64,000 bases of DNA from Anaerosacchariphilus hominis (GTDB lineage: Bacteria; Bacillota; Clostridia; Lachnospirales; Lachnospiraceae): positions 62,001-126,000 of the forward strand of contig NZ_JACOOR010000001.1 of the NCBI RefSeq assembly GCF_014290175.1. Direction: 5' to 3'. This document shows, piece by piece, positions 1 to 7,737 of the stretch (the first letter of the stretch is position 1; the number at the start of each line of letters is the position of its first letter). The notes beneath the pieces were generated by a model. That model worked only from the letters and a program-made list of their open reading frames with translations, was not told where the DNA came from and searched no databases. The position numbers and the translations under genes are program-made.

Positions 1-346
1 GGGCCAGCAGCTCACGGATGCCGAAGGGCTTGCTGATATAATCGTCGGCGCCCATCTCCAGTCCCAGGACCTTGTCAATTTCCTCGCCCTTTGCGGTCAG
101 CATAATCACCGGCATGGCGGACAGGTTTTTGTCTGCCCGCAGATTTTTCAGCACCTCAATCCCGTCCATGCCGGGCAGCATATAATCCAGCAGTACCAGA
201 TCCACCTGCATGGTTTTCAGAATCGCCAGTCCCTTTTCTCCGGTCTCTGCCCGTAGAACTTCGTATCCATTTTTTTCCAGATTGTACTCCAACAGATCTA
301 AGATATGTTCCTCATCGTCTATCGTTAATATGACTTTTTTTGCCAT
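1..346 (-). CDS. OmpR/PhoB-type response regulator (C-terminus outside the window)
   Basis: Only the N-terminal receiver domain (115 residues) is inside the window; the DNA-binding domain lies beyond base 1. The acidic pair D10-D11, phosphoacceptor D54 in a VLLDYMLPG context, T84 and K106 in an SKPFG motif are all present, so the domain should be phosphorylatable. It lies 50 bases downstream of the sensor kinase gene at 397-1644 and in the same direction, after a phosphate cotransporter gene, so a PhoB/PhoP-like role in phosphate response is the natural reading. The family (OmpR class) is inferred from receiver similarity because the winged helix is not visible. Confidence 0.9.
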   Translation of the reverse strand, partial: MAKKVILTIDDEEHILDLLEYNLEKNGYEVLRAETGEKGLAILKTMQVDLVLLDYMLPGMDGIEVLKNLRADKNLSAMPVIMLTAKGEEIDKVLGLEMGADDYISKPFGIRELLA

Positions 347-396
347 GATATCTCCTCTGCAATGCTTCCGTGTCTGCAAAAATTTCTATACTCTTT

Positions 397-1644
397 TTAA
401 TACGGCAGCTTCACTGTAAATTCTGTACCTACGCCCGGTTTGCTGGTCACATGAACGGTTCCGTGATACAACTCTACAATATGCTTTACAATGGACAGTC
501 CCAGTCCGGTACCGCCCTGGGCCTTGGAGCGTCCCTTGTCTACCCGGTAGAAGCGTTCGAAAATCCGCTCCAGCTGCTCCTCCTCCATTCCGATACCCGT
601 ATCCGAGATTTCCAGCACCAGTTCATTTCCCATGGTGCGGCACCTAACAGTAACGGCGCCGAATTCTGTAGCCTTCAGGCCGTTGTCCACCAGATTGATC
701 AGCAGCTGCTTGAGCCGGTCCCGGTTGCAGTTATAGGGCTTCAGCGTCGGATCCGGCTGGAAAATCAGGCGGACATGCTCCCTGACCTTGGGCTGCAGAA
801 GCTCCACCACCTCGGCGATCACTGCGTTGACGTCGCAGGGCTCCCGGTTGGCGTCCTGCTTGCTCTCAATCTCGGACAACAGCAGAGTATCGCTGATGAG
901 ATGGCTCAGCCGCTCTGTCTCAATATCAATGATATCCAGAAATCTGTGGGCCATCTTCGGATCCTCAATGGCTCCGTCCTTCAGGGTTTCCACAAAGCCC
1001 CGGATAGAGGTCAGCGGCGTCTTCAGCTCATGGGTCACATTGGACACGAATTCCCGCCGCATATTTTCCACCTTCTTCATGGCCTGCACATATTTCCGGA
1101 AATAAGCGCCCAGGAAAAATACCACAACCAGAAGCACCAGGGTTACCAGAACCGTGGAACGGACAAATTCATTATCCATATTTTTCAGTTCACTTAAAGG
1201 CAGGGCCACACGCATGACGCCGTGAAAATCGCCGCAGTCCACCGGCACCGCGCAGTAGCAGTAGTCCACATCAAAGGTATCTGATTTCCGGATCAGACTG
1301 TTGCTCTGCCCCTCCAGGGCCTTCTGCACCTCTTCCCGGTTCAGATGATTGCTCATCAGATCGCTGGCGCCCTGGGACTCTCCCAGCACGTTGCCTTCGG
1401 AATCTATAATGGTGATCCGGATATTGTAGGCTTTCGCGTAATTCTCCGCAAACTGCTCATAGCCGTTTTCCCCGGCCACATCCTCTGCCTGGAACAAATC
1501 CCGCAGCATTTCCGCCTGGGTCAGGTAGCTTTTCTCGCTCTGATGCTCCAGATAGCTGAAACCATTTGTCCAAAATGCGTATTCAAACGCGACTAACGCA
1601 ATCATTGCCGCAATAATATAGCCTACCAGAACCTTCTTTTTCAC
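397..1644 (-). CDS. PhoR-like membrane sensor histidine kinase
   Basis: This 415-residue kinase has transmembrane segments at about 5-24 and 163-182 around an extracytoplasmic sensor region. It then has an H-box with phosphoacceptor H205 (THELKTPLTS), an N-box (LINLVDNGLKA), a DTGIG motif and a GTGLGLSIV box, so all catalytic parts are intact. No clear HAMP domain is seen between TM2 and the H-box. The gene starts 2 bases after the Na+/phosphate cotransporter gene and is followed by the response regulator, giving one operon transporter-kinase-regulator. With Pho-box-like repeats upstream of the operon, a phosphate-starvation sensor is likely; the signal itself is inferred. Confidence 0.88.
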   Translation of the reverse strand: MKKKVLVGYIIAAMIALVAFEYAFWTNGFSYLEHQSEKSYLTQAEMLRDLFQAEDVAGENGYEQFAENYAKAYNIRITIIDSEGNVLGESQGASDLMSNHLNREEVQKALEGQSNSLIRKSDTFDVDYCYCAVPVDCGDFHGVMRVALPLSELKNMDNEFVRSTVLVTLVLLVVVFFLGAYFRKYVQAMKKVENMRREFVSNVTHELKTPLTSIRGFVETLKDGAIEDPKMAHRFLDIIDIETERLSHLISDTLLLSEIESKQDANREPCDVNAVIAEVVELLQPKVREHVRLIFQPDPTLKPYNCNRDRLKQLLINLVDNGLKATEFGAVTVRCRTMGNELVLEISDTGIGMEEEQLERIFERFYRVDKGRSKAQGGTGLGLSIVKHIVELYHGTVHVTSKPGVGTEFTVKLPY

Positions 1645-1646
1645 GC

Positions 1647-3299
1647 TTATCCTTCTTTCTCGTCTGCCACGTAGCCTACCACATTGTTTGCATGATCCGA
1701 AATCCGTTCAATATTGCTGAGCATATCCAGGAAAATGACGCCCCGGGCTGCGGAACATTCATTGTGCGCCAGCCTGTTGATATGCTGGGTTCTGAGATCC
1801 TCCTCCAGATCGTCGATCTCGTCCTCAATCTGAACCACCTGCTGCACGTAGGCCATTTTCTCGGTCTCCCGGGCCAGCACCGCCGCCTTCACCGCGTCCA
1901 CGGTCAGACCTGCGATCTCCTCAAAGCCCTGCATGGCCTCCATGGAGAAATGCAGGCCGTCGCTGATCATGGTTTGGGTCAGCTCCGCCAGATTATCGCA
2001 GTGGTCGCTGATCCGCTCCAGATCGCTGACAGTGTAGAACAGATCATTGATGATCAGACGCTGATGATCCGTCAGGGAACCCTTACTGATCTGTGCCAGG
2101 TATTCCGTCATTTTTTTCTCGTATTCATTCATATTCTGCTCTAAGCGGACCGCCTTGTCAACCCGTTTCTGGCTGCCGGTCCGAATGGCGTCAAATACAA
2201 GCTCCACGTGAGCAATCGCCAGTTCGCCCATGCGGACGGTTTCCTTCAGGGCTCCTTCCACCGCAAAGGACGGAGTCTCCAGAAAGCGGGATTCAATATG
2301 GGGAAGCTCGAAGGCCTCCTCCGCCTGCTCCTCCTCCCCGTCGTCCTTCACAATCATTCCGGACAGCTTTACCAGAAGATTGCCGAAGGGATAGAGAAGA
2401 AGGGTGTTCGTAATATTAAAGAAGGTATGGAACATGGAAATTCCCACACTGTTGATTTCTGAAGAAGCCCAGGCTCTGTTGACGGTAAAGACCACGAACA
2501 TCAGAAGGCCGAATACAACTGCGCCGATGGCATTAAAAAGTAAATGGATCACCGCCGCCCGCTTGGCAGTTTTGTGGGCTCCCAGACTGGACAGCAGCGC
2601 AGTTACACAGGTACCGATATTCTGTCCCAGGGTAATAAATACCGCCGAGCTCCAGTTGACCAGGCCGTTGGCCGCCAGCGTCTGCAGAATACCCACCGAC
2701 GCGGAAGAGCTCTGAATCAGAGCCGTAACCGCCAGACCGGCCAGCATGCCTAAGATCGGATTCCGGCCCAATACCCGGAAGGCCTCAGAGAAAATCGGCG
2801 CGTCCCGATAAGGGGTAATCGCGCCGGACATGAAATTCAATCCGATGAACAAAACGCCGAAACCGACCAGGATTTCGCTCACATCCACGATTTTTTCCTT
2901 TTTGGAAAACAGCATCATGAAGGCGCCGATACCAATCAGAAGCGGTGCGAAAAACTCCGGCTTCAGAAATGCCCCCCATTCGCTCATGGACACCAGCCAG
3001 GCTGTCACCGTGGTACCGATATTGGCGCCCATGATGACGCCTACGGCCTGAGTCAGATTCATGAGCCCTGCGTTTACAAAACCGACTACCATAACCGTAG
3101 TAGCCGAGCTGCTCTGAATGATAGCAGTCACTCCGGCTCCCACCAGAATTCCCATCAGACGGTTCCTGGTCAGAAACTCCAGTAAATGTTTCATCTTATT
3201 ACCTGCAGATTTCTGCAGTCCGTCCGCCATGACATTCATGCCGTACAGGAACATACCCAGGCCGCCGATAAAACGAAACAGCATTTCTACATGTTGCAT
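1647..3299 (-). CDS. Na+/phosphate cotransporter family protein with PhoU-like tail
   Basis: The protein (550 residues) belongs to the NptA/PiT-II type Na/Pi cotransporter family, which imports phosphate in symport with sodium. Two QSSSA signatures (about residues 62-66 and 196-200), each followed by a G-x-NIGT motif, mark the inverted repeat of the transport domain. The last 200 residues are helical and PhoU-like. A longer reading from 3341 is possible, but ATG at 3299 is preceded at the right distance by AGGAGGG, so that start is preferred. It is the first gene of an operon with a PhoR-like kinase and a response regulator, under a promoter with Pho-box-like repeats. Confidence 0.88.
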   Translation of the reverse strand: MQHVEMLFRFIGGLGMFLYGMNVMADGLQKSAGNKMKHLLEFLTRNRLMGILVGAGVTAIIQSSSATTVMVVGFVNAGLMNLTQAVGVIMGANIGTTVTAWLVSMSEWGAFLKPEFFAPLLIGIGAFMMLFSKKEKIVDVSEILVGFGVLFIGLNFMSGAITPYRDAPIFSEAFRVLGRNPILGMLAGLAVTALIQSSSASVGILQTLAANGLVNWSSAVFITLGQNIGTCVTALLSSLGAHKTAKRAAVIHLLFNAIGAVVFGLLMFVVFTVNRAWASSEINSVGISMFHTFFNITNTLLLYPFGNLLVKLSGMIVKDDGEEEQAEEAFELPHIESRFLETPSFAVEGALKETVRMGELAIAHVELVFDAIRTGSQKRVDKAVRLEQNMNEYEKKMTEYLAQISKGSLTDHQRLIINDLFYTVSDLERISDHCDNLAELTQTMISDGLHFSMEAMQGFEEIAGLTVDAVKAAVLARETEKMAYVQQVVQIEDEIDDLEEDLRTQHINRLAHNECSAARGVIFLDMLSNIERISDHANNVVGYVADEKEG

Positions 3300-3346
3300 A
3301 TTGTACTCCCTCCTGATATTACATACATGATAACTTTTCAAGGTTA

Positions 3347-3424
3347 ATTTTATCTTTTGATTCTGTTATCACCTTATCAAGGAGAGGTAAAGGACAATCG
3401 CAGGTTTTGTTAAGTTTGTGTAAA
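3347..3424 (-). promoter_or_regulatory. Array of Pho-box-like hexamers and promoter of the cotransporter operon
   Basis: Read on the minus strand from 3424 there are hexamers spaced exactly 11 bases apart: TTTACA, TTAACA, TGCGAT, TTTACC, TTGATA, ATAACA (last at 3364-3369). Five of the six resemble the TTAACA PhoP/PhoB half-site known from Bacillus-type pho promoters. A -10-like TAAAAT lies at 3347-3352. The array starts 2 bases beyond the stop of the alkyltransferase-like gene and ends about 65 bases before the transporter ATG. The sequence is seen directly; binding by the regulator at 1-346 is inferred. Confidence 0.6.
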
Positions 3425-3425
3425 A

Positions 3426-3725
3426 TCACGCATTCCACTGAAACCGTTTCATATCCACACACCCGTTTTTCCGGAACTCCACTCCCTCGTCCTCCAGAAG
3501 GAGTCTCTGCTCCCTCCAGCCCGGAGCTGTTCGCCCGGCGTGGTTCACCACCCGGTGGCAGGGGTACCTGCCATAATACTCAGCCATGCTTAACACCTTT
3601 CCCACCAGACGGGAATTTTTATCCCGGCCGATGAGGCGGGCGATCTGGCCGTAGGAGGCGACCCGGCCCTCCGGAATCTCTTCCACTACGGACAGAATTT
3701 CGTAAATTAAGTCTTCCTTTATCAT
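3426..3725 (-). CDS. MGMT-family alkyltransferase-like protein (DNA-binding domain only)
   Basis: This 99-residue protein corresponds to the C-terminal DNA-binding and active-site domain of O6-alkylguanine-DNA alkyltransferases, without the usual N-terminal domain. It contains the winged-helix region (VASYGQIARLIG) and the PCHRVV motif with cysteine 56 in place. Many alkyltransferase-like proteins of this size have tryptophan or alanine at that position, so the retained cysteine leaves room for true alkyl transfer. Family knowledge supports a role in recognising O6-alkylguanine in DNA. It is transcribed towards the pho operon but separated from it by that operon's promoter, so it is probably a single gene. 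Confidence 0.82.
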   Translation of the reverse strand: MIKEDLIYEILSVVEEIPEGRVASYGQIARLIGRDKNSRLVGKVLSMAEYYGRYPCHRVVNHAGRTAPGWREQRLLLEDEGVEFRKNGCVDMKRFQWNA

Positions 3726-3902
3726 TTGGAACAGAAACCTTTCTTATATAATTGCCCCTAGTATAACATAAAACCGCCCCGGACAGGCGAAGATACTTTT
3801 CCAGGCGCTTTCGGCTGGCTGCGCCGATATCTGCGTGAAAAGAAGCTTCGTCCGCCGGGACGGTTCCATTGATTCTATTGGCTCTATTAATTCAGATTTC
3901 TC

Positions 3903-5648
3903 TTACTCTACATCCTGCAGGGCGTCCATGTCCACCTCACCGGTGCGGACCTTGACCACCTTATCCACATTGTATACAAAGATCTTGCCATCTCCGATGT
4001 GTCCGGTATACAGGGCCTTCTTGGCTGCTTCGATGACGGTATCCACCGGAATACTGCCAACAATAACTTCCACCTTGACCTTGGGAAGCAGGGTCGCGTC
4101 CATCTCGACGCCACGGTATTTCTCGCCTGCGCCCTTCTGGATGCCACAGCCCATAACCTGAGTCACGGTCATGCCGGTGACGCCGATATCATTCATGGCC
4201 TTCTTCAACTGGTCATACCGGGACAGCTTGGCGATGATGGATACCTTGTAAATACCAGTTGCGGATACCGGCGTCTGTACCACCTTAACAGCCGCGTTCT
4301 TCTGAGCCTCGGATGCCGCCTCGTACTCGTCCACGCCCAGGTTCGTATTCTCGTTAACCTCCATGGTCATGGTGTTGGAGATATCCATGATACTGAAGCC
4401 TGCGTAAGCGGAGGGAAGTCCGTGCTCGCAGGAGTCCAGACCCACGATTTCCTCTTCCTCACTTACACGAAGTCCAAAGACAGCTTTAATGATAAAGAAG
4501 AAAATCGTCATAGTCACTGCAGTCCAGGCCAGGACGCTCACCATGCCCAGAAGCTGTTTTCCAAGAAGGGTGAAACCGCCGCCGTAGAAGAGACCGGTCA
4601 GGGTATCATTTCCCGGAGCGTTTGTGGTAGCGAAAAGACCAACTGCAATGGTTCCCCACATACCATTCATGAAATGAACAGCTACCGCGCCAACGGGATC
4701 GTCTATGCGAAGTATATAATCCAGAAACCATACACCAAATACAACCAGAACGCCGGCTACCGCGCCGATGACGATGGCACCGAAGCAATCGGTCACATCA
4801 CAGGGAGCTGTGATAGCTACCAGACCTGCCAGCGAAGCGTTCAGACACATGGATACATCGGGCTTACCGTAACGAACCCAGGTAAATACCATACATACAA
4901 CGGTTGCTACCGCAGGAGCGACGGTTGTGGTCAGAAATACGCTTCCCAGCTGCTCTACACTGGTGCAGGCAGCGCCGTTGAATCCGTACCAGCCCAGCCA
5001 CAGGATGAAGCAGCCAAGGCAGCCAAGGGGCAGATTGTGTCCGGGGAACGCGTTTACCTTTGTAATCTTGCCTTCTTTGTCTTTTACAAACTTTCCGATA
5101 CGGGGTCCGAGAATTTTCGCGCCAATCAATGCGCTGAGTCCACCGACCATATGAATGGCACAGGAGCCTGCGAAATCATGGAAGCCAAGCTGGGAAAGCC
5201 AGCCACCACCCCAGATCCAGTGTGCCTCTATAGGGTACACCAGCGCGGAAATGATAGCGGAGTATACACAATAGGACAGGAACTTGGTACGCTCTGCCAT
5301 GGCGCCGGATACGATGGTTGCCGTGGTGGCGCAGAATACCAGGTTGAATACAAAGTTGGAATAATCAAAATTTTCATAAGCGGTAAAAATATCAAAACCG
5401 GGTTTACCGATAAAACCTGCTACATCTTCACCCAGCAACAGTCCGAATCCAATCAGAATGAATACTACAGTGCCGATACAGAAGTCCATGAGATTTTTCA
5501 TCAGGATATTACCGGTGTTTTTCGCTCTGGTAAAACCAGCCTCCACCATGGCAAAGCCTGCCTGCATCCAGAATACCAGTGCGGCTCCTATGAGGAACCA
5601 GACGGCGAAAAGCTGACCGTCAATAGCAGATAAAATTTCCTGGGTCAT
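3903..5648 (-). CDS. amt: Ammonium transporter fused to a C-terminal PII (GlnB/GlnK) domain
   Basis: Residues 1-400 form an Amt/Rh ammonium channel, including the conserved pore histidines H166 (SCAIHMVGG) and H324 (VAVHFMNG). Residues 466-575 form a complete PII signal domain with the T-loop motif EKYRG (Y510) and the VEVIVG core. In most bacteria a separate GlnK plugs the channel; here the regulator is covalently attached, a known but uncommon arrangement, so gating is expected to occur in cis or between subunits. The ATG is preceded by a strong GAGGAGG site. The leader carries a promoter and a terminator-like hairpin, suggesting attenuation. Confidence 0.93.
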   Translation of the reverse strand: MTQEILSAIDGQLFAVWFLIGAALVFWMQAGFAMVEAGFTRAKNTGNILMKNLMDFCIGTVVFILIGFGLLLGEDVAGFIGKPGFDIFTAYENFDYSNFVFNLVFCATTATIVSGAMAERTKFLSYCVYSAIISALVYPIEAHWIWGGGWLSQLGFHDFAGSCAIHMVGGLSALIGAKILGPRIGKFVKDKEGKITKVNAFPGHNLPLGCLGCFILWLGWYGFNGAACTSVEQLGSVFLTTTVAPAVATVVCMVFTWVRYGKPDVSMCLNASLAGLVAITAPCDVTDCFGAIVIGAVAGVLVVFGVWFLDYILRIDDPVGAVAVHFMNGMWGTIAVGLFATTNAPGNDTLTGLFYGGGFTLLGKQLLGMVSVLAWTAVTMTIFFFIIKAVFGLRVSEEEEIVGLDSCEHGLPSAYAGFSIMDISNTMTMEVNENTNLGVDEYEAASEAQKNAAVKVVQTPVSATGIYKVSIIAKLSRYDQLKKAMNDIGVTGMTVTQVMGCGIQKGAGEKYRGVEMDATLLPKVKVEVIVGSIPVDTVIEAAKKALYTGHIGDGKIFVYNVDKVVKVRTGEVDMDALQDVE

Positions 5649-5727
5649 AATATTTCCTCCTCTTCTTCATATTATCCTGGAGGGCTCCGGAGTTGTAATA
5701 CATTCCCTGCAGAACAGTAATATAAAT

Positions 5728-5774
5728 AAAAAAAGGAGACCTGAACAGCGGTAGTTCCGCGTTCAAATCTCCTT
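5728..5774 (-). terminator. Terminator-like hairpin in the amt leader
   Basis: On the minus strand a stem formed by GGAGATTTGAAC and GTTCAGGTCTCC (5735-5774) encloses an inner GCGG/CCGC hairpin and is followed directly by seven T residues (5734-5728). It lies about 15 bases after the -10 box and 80 bases before the amt ATG, so transcription of amt must read through it. This is the layout of an attenuator. The antiterminating factor is not known; no obvious ANTAR-type hexaloop is seen. Confidence 0.7.
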
Positions 5775-5787
5775 TGATATGAGTAAT

Positions 5788-5817
5788 ATTATAATCATGG
5801 ATTCCAGAAACTGTCAA
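5788..5817 (-). promoter_or_regulatory. Sigma-A type promoter of amt
   Basis: Minus-strand TTGACA (5812-5817) and TATAAT (5788-5793) are both perfect consensus boxes, 18 bases apart. It is the only good promoter upstream of amt and places the leader terminator inside the transcript. Confidence 0.8.
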
Positions 5818-5824
5818 TGTTAAG

Positions 5825-5859
5825 ATTATATAAAAATTTTTTTGGAATTTTTATATAAT
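5825..5859. repeat. Perfect 14-bp inverted repeat just upstream of the amt promoter
   Basis: ATTATATAAAAATT (5825-5838) and AATTTTTATATAAT (5846-5859) are perfectly inverted around a 7-base spacer. The repeat ends 7 bases upstream of the -35 box of amt. It may be an activator or repressor site for nitrogen control, or an AT-rich UP element. The rest of 5860-6060 holds a 12-bp direct repeat GCGCTCATACCG (5913-5924 and 5984-5995) and no gene. Confidence 0.5.
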
Positions 5860-6097
5860 TTTTAGATTTTTAACAAAAAGACGGACTCAGGATTCTGGTC
5901 TCTCACCTTTCCGCGCTCATACCGCCCGGAATGCGTGGTGCGTTCATAATTTGTTCATGTTTCTTTTAAAAATCGTTCAATTAGCGCTCATACCGAATTC
6001 ATTTTCGGTCCATATAATAGCATCATAAGATAAATAAAAAGAGCAATACCTCAAAATGACAATTTCTTTATTTTTTGAATAAACTTTTTCATAATAA

Positions 6098-6124
6098 ATG
6101 CCAGGCAGAGCAGCTGCCTGGCAT
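6098..6124 (-). terminator. Probable terminator after the membrane protein gene
   Basis: ATGCCAGGCA (6098-6107) and TGCCTGGCAT (6115-6124) form a 10-bp perfect stem with a 7-base loop, followed on the minus strand by a weak T-rich run. It lies 25 bases past the stop codon of the gene at 6150-7613. Confidence 0.6.
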
Positions 6125-6149
6125 CCTCCCTTTTCAGGGGCTTTTTATT

Positions 6150-7613
6150 TTAATTGTTCATCTTCTCTTCCCAGTCATCTCCATAAAGTTCTTCCATGGT
6201 GTAGACTTTTACCACGGATTTGTCTTCCACATCTTTGTAGGCGGGCCACATGATTTTGACTACACAAAACAGGGCGCAGCCTGCGATCCAGAGGCATACC
6301 ATTGCCACCAGGACGGACAGGGCACGGCGAAGTGCTGCTCCGATCCGCTGTTCCAACCATTTTACCCAGAAATGCAGGCCACGGGCCATATAGTACATGA
6401 AGGGAATCAGCATGGGCATACTGTAGCGGCCCTGGGGCTGGTAGTCTGTGGCGTAGGAGTACCAGAAGTTCAGCACGTTCGGCACCAGAATGGCCACCAG
6501 CAGGCCCAGATGCCAGAACAGCCGCTCCGGATTCACACTGACGCCCTTCTTCCGACCGCGGAATTTTGCCGCGCACTCGAGCAGCATACCCAGGATTCCG
6601 GCGATAAACAACAGGGCGTAGCCCACATACATCCACCAGCGCAGGGCGTACCACAGCGGCCCCAGCACGCCGATGAAGCTCTTCAGTACCGACGCGGCCC
6701 AGTCGGAACGGAACAGCATATAGACCATGGAATACCCCTGGTTCTGATAGGTCCGTCGGTTGGACGGCTTCAGAATGTCCATGGCATAGTGCTCCGCATA
6801 CTGATCCTGGGTCTTCAGTCCCAGAATATCCCCATCATAGAGAAAATAATTCCGAACGAACCACCAGCCTGCCAGAATCAGCACGATCCCCAGAATCAGA
6901 AGGCCTTTTTTCCAGAAGGACTTCCAAATCTCCTTTCTCTGCTCCGGATCCGCCGCCTCCCGGCTCCATTCCAGATAACAGCCCAGGTAAATGAGGGCAG
7001 CCGTGATCAGGAAGCCGTAGGCATTATAATAAGACAGGGCGCAGATGGCGCAGGATACCGCAATCCACACACAGTTTTTGAACGGGAACCGCTCTTCCAT
7101 GCCACGGATCAGATACCATAAAATCATGGCCGACGCCATCAGAGCCATGGAGTCACAGTTCAGATAGGTGAACAGGAAGCAGGCCTGGGGCAGGCAGACC
7201 GTAAGCAGGGTAAACAGCCACTGAGTATCCGTCCGGTCAAAAAGCTTTTTGGAAATGGCCCGGACGAAGCCTGCGAAAATCATGCCGCAGACCACGCTCA
7301 CTAGCCGCCCCGCAAAAATCAGGGAAAAGGCGTCCTTCGTCCAGATCATGGCCACGCGCACAAAGACCGCCTCCACCATCTGGGGCAAAATGGGCCGAAA
7401 GCCATAGGTGAAGCCCCAGGAATAATCCATAATCTCCTGCTGATAGCCCGTGGGCAGCTTGCCATATTCCACGATATAGTCCACGATGCGGGAGCGCATG
7501 TACTCGTCCGGTCCCTCGTTGAAGGGCAGGATCCAGGCCCAGGCCAGCCAGATCAGCAGGATAAAGGCGAAAAAGGCCAGCTCCAGCCAGTTTTCTTTCG
7601 TAAGCTTTTTCAT
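6150..7613 (-). CDS. Multi-pass membrane protein, DUF2142/GT-C glycosyltransferase-like
   Basis: The protein (487 residues) has around 11 predicted membrane segments. An acidic PFNEGPDE motif follows the first segment, and QGRYSMP lies in a late loop. This layout is typical of GT-C fold glycosyltransferases and the related DUF2142 proteins, which use lipid-linked sugars at the outer face of the membrane. The ATG at 7613 is preferred over an upstream start because AAAGGA lies before it. It stands alone between two terminators. The substrate cannot be told from sequence. Confidence 0.65.
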   Translation of the reverse strand: MKKLTKENWLELAFFAFILLIWLAWAWILPFNEGPDEYMRSRIVDYIVEYGKLPTGYQQEIMDYSWGFTYGFRPILPQMVEAVFVRVAMIWTKDAFSLIFAGRLVSVVCGMIFAGFVRAISKKLFDRTDTQWLFTLLTVCLPQACFLFTYLNCDSMALMASAMILWYLIRGMEERFPFKNCVWIAVSCAICALSYYNAYGFLITAALIYLGCYLEWSREAADPEQRKEIWKSFWKKGLLILGIVLILAGWWFVRNYFLYDGDILGLKTQDQYAEHYAMDILKPSNRRTYQNQGYSMVYMLFRSDWAASVLKSFIGVLGPLWYALRWWMYVGYALLFIAGILGMLLECAAKFRGRKKGVSVNPERLFWHLGLLVAILVPNVLNFWYSYATDYQPQGRYSMPMLIPFMYYMARGLHFWVKWLEQRIGAALRRALSVLVAMVCLWIAGCALFCVVKIMWPAYKDVEDKSVVKVYTMEELYGDDWEEKMNN

Positions 7614-7694
7614 ATATTTCAATCGTCCTTTGATTCGTATTTTCTTGCGTATTATTTTTATTATAGCAATAATATGCAGGGAACACAACTGAAA

Positions 7695-7723
7695 TAAAAA
7701 CGCCCCGATGATTCGTCGGGGCG
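7695..7723 (-). terminator. Intrinsic terminator of the ABC transporter/MATE operon
   Basis: On the minus strand CGCCCCGA and TCGGGGCG (7701-7723) form an 8-bp GC-rich stem with a 7-base loop followed by TTTTTATTTC. It lies 15 bases after the MATE gene and closes the operon that begins at the cobalamin riboswitch. Confidence 0.88.
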
Positions 7724-7737
7724 TCTGCACACTTACT

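Noticed and set aside
3999-5633. Long open frame of 544 codons on the plus strand opposite the amt gene
   Set aside because: It has no recognisable domain or ribosome site and lies antisense to a clear Amt-PII gene; codon bias of that gene creates the open frame.
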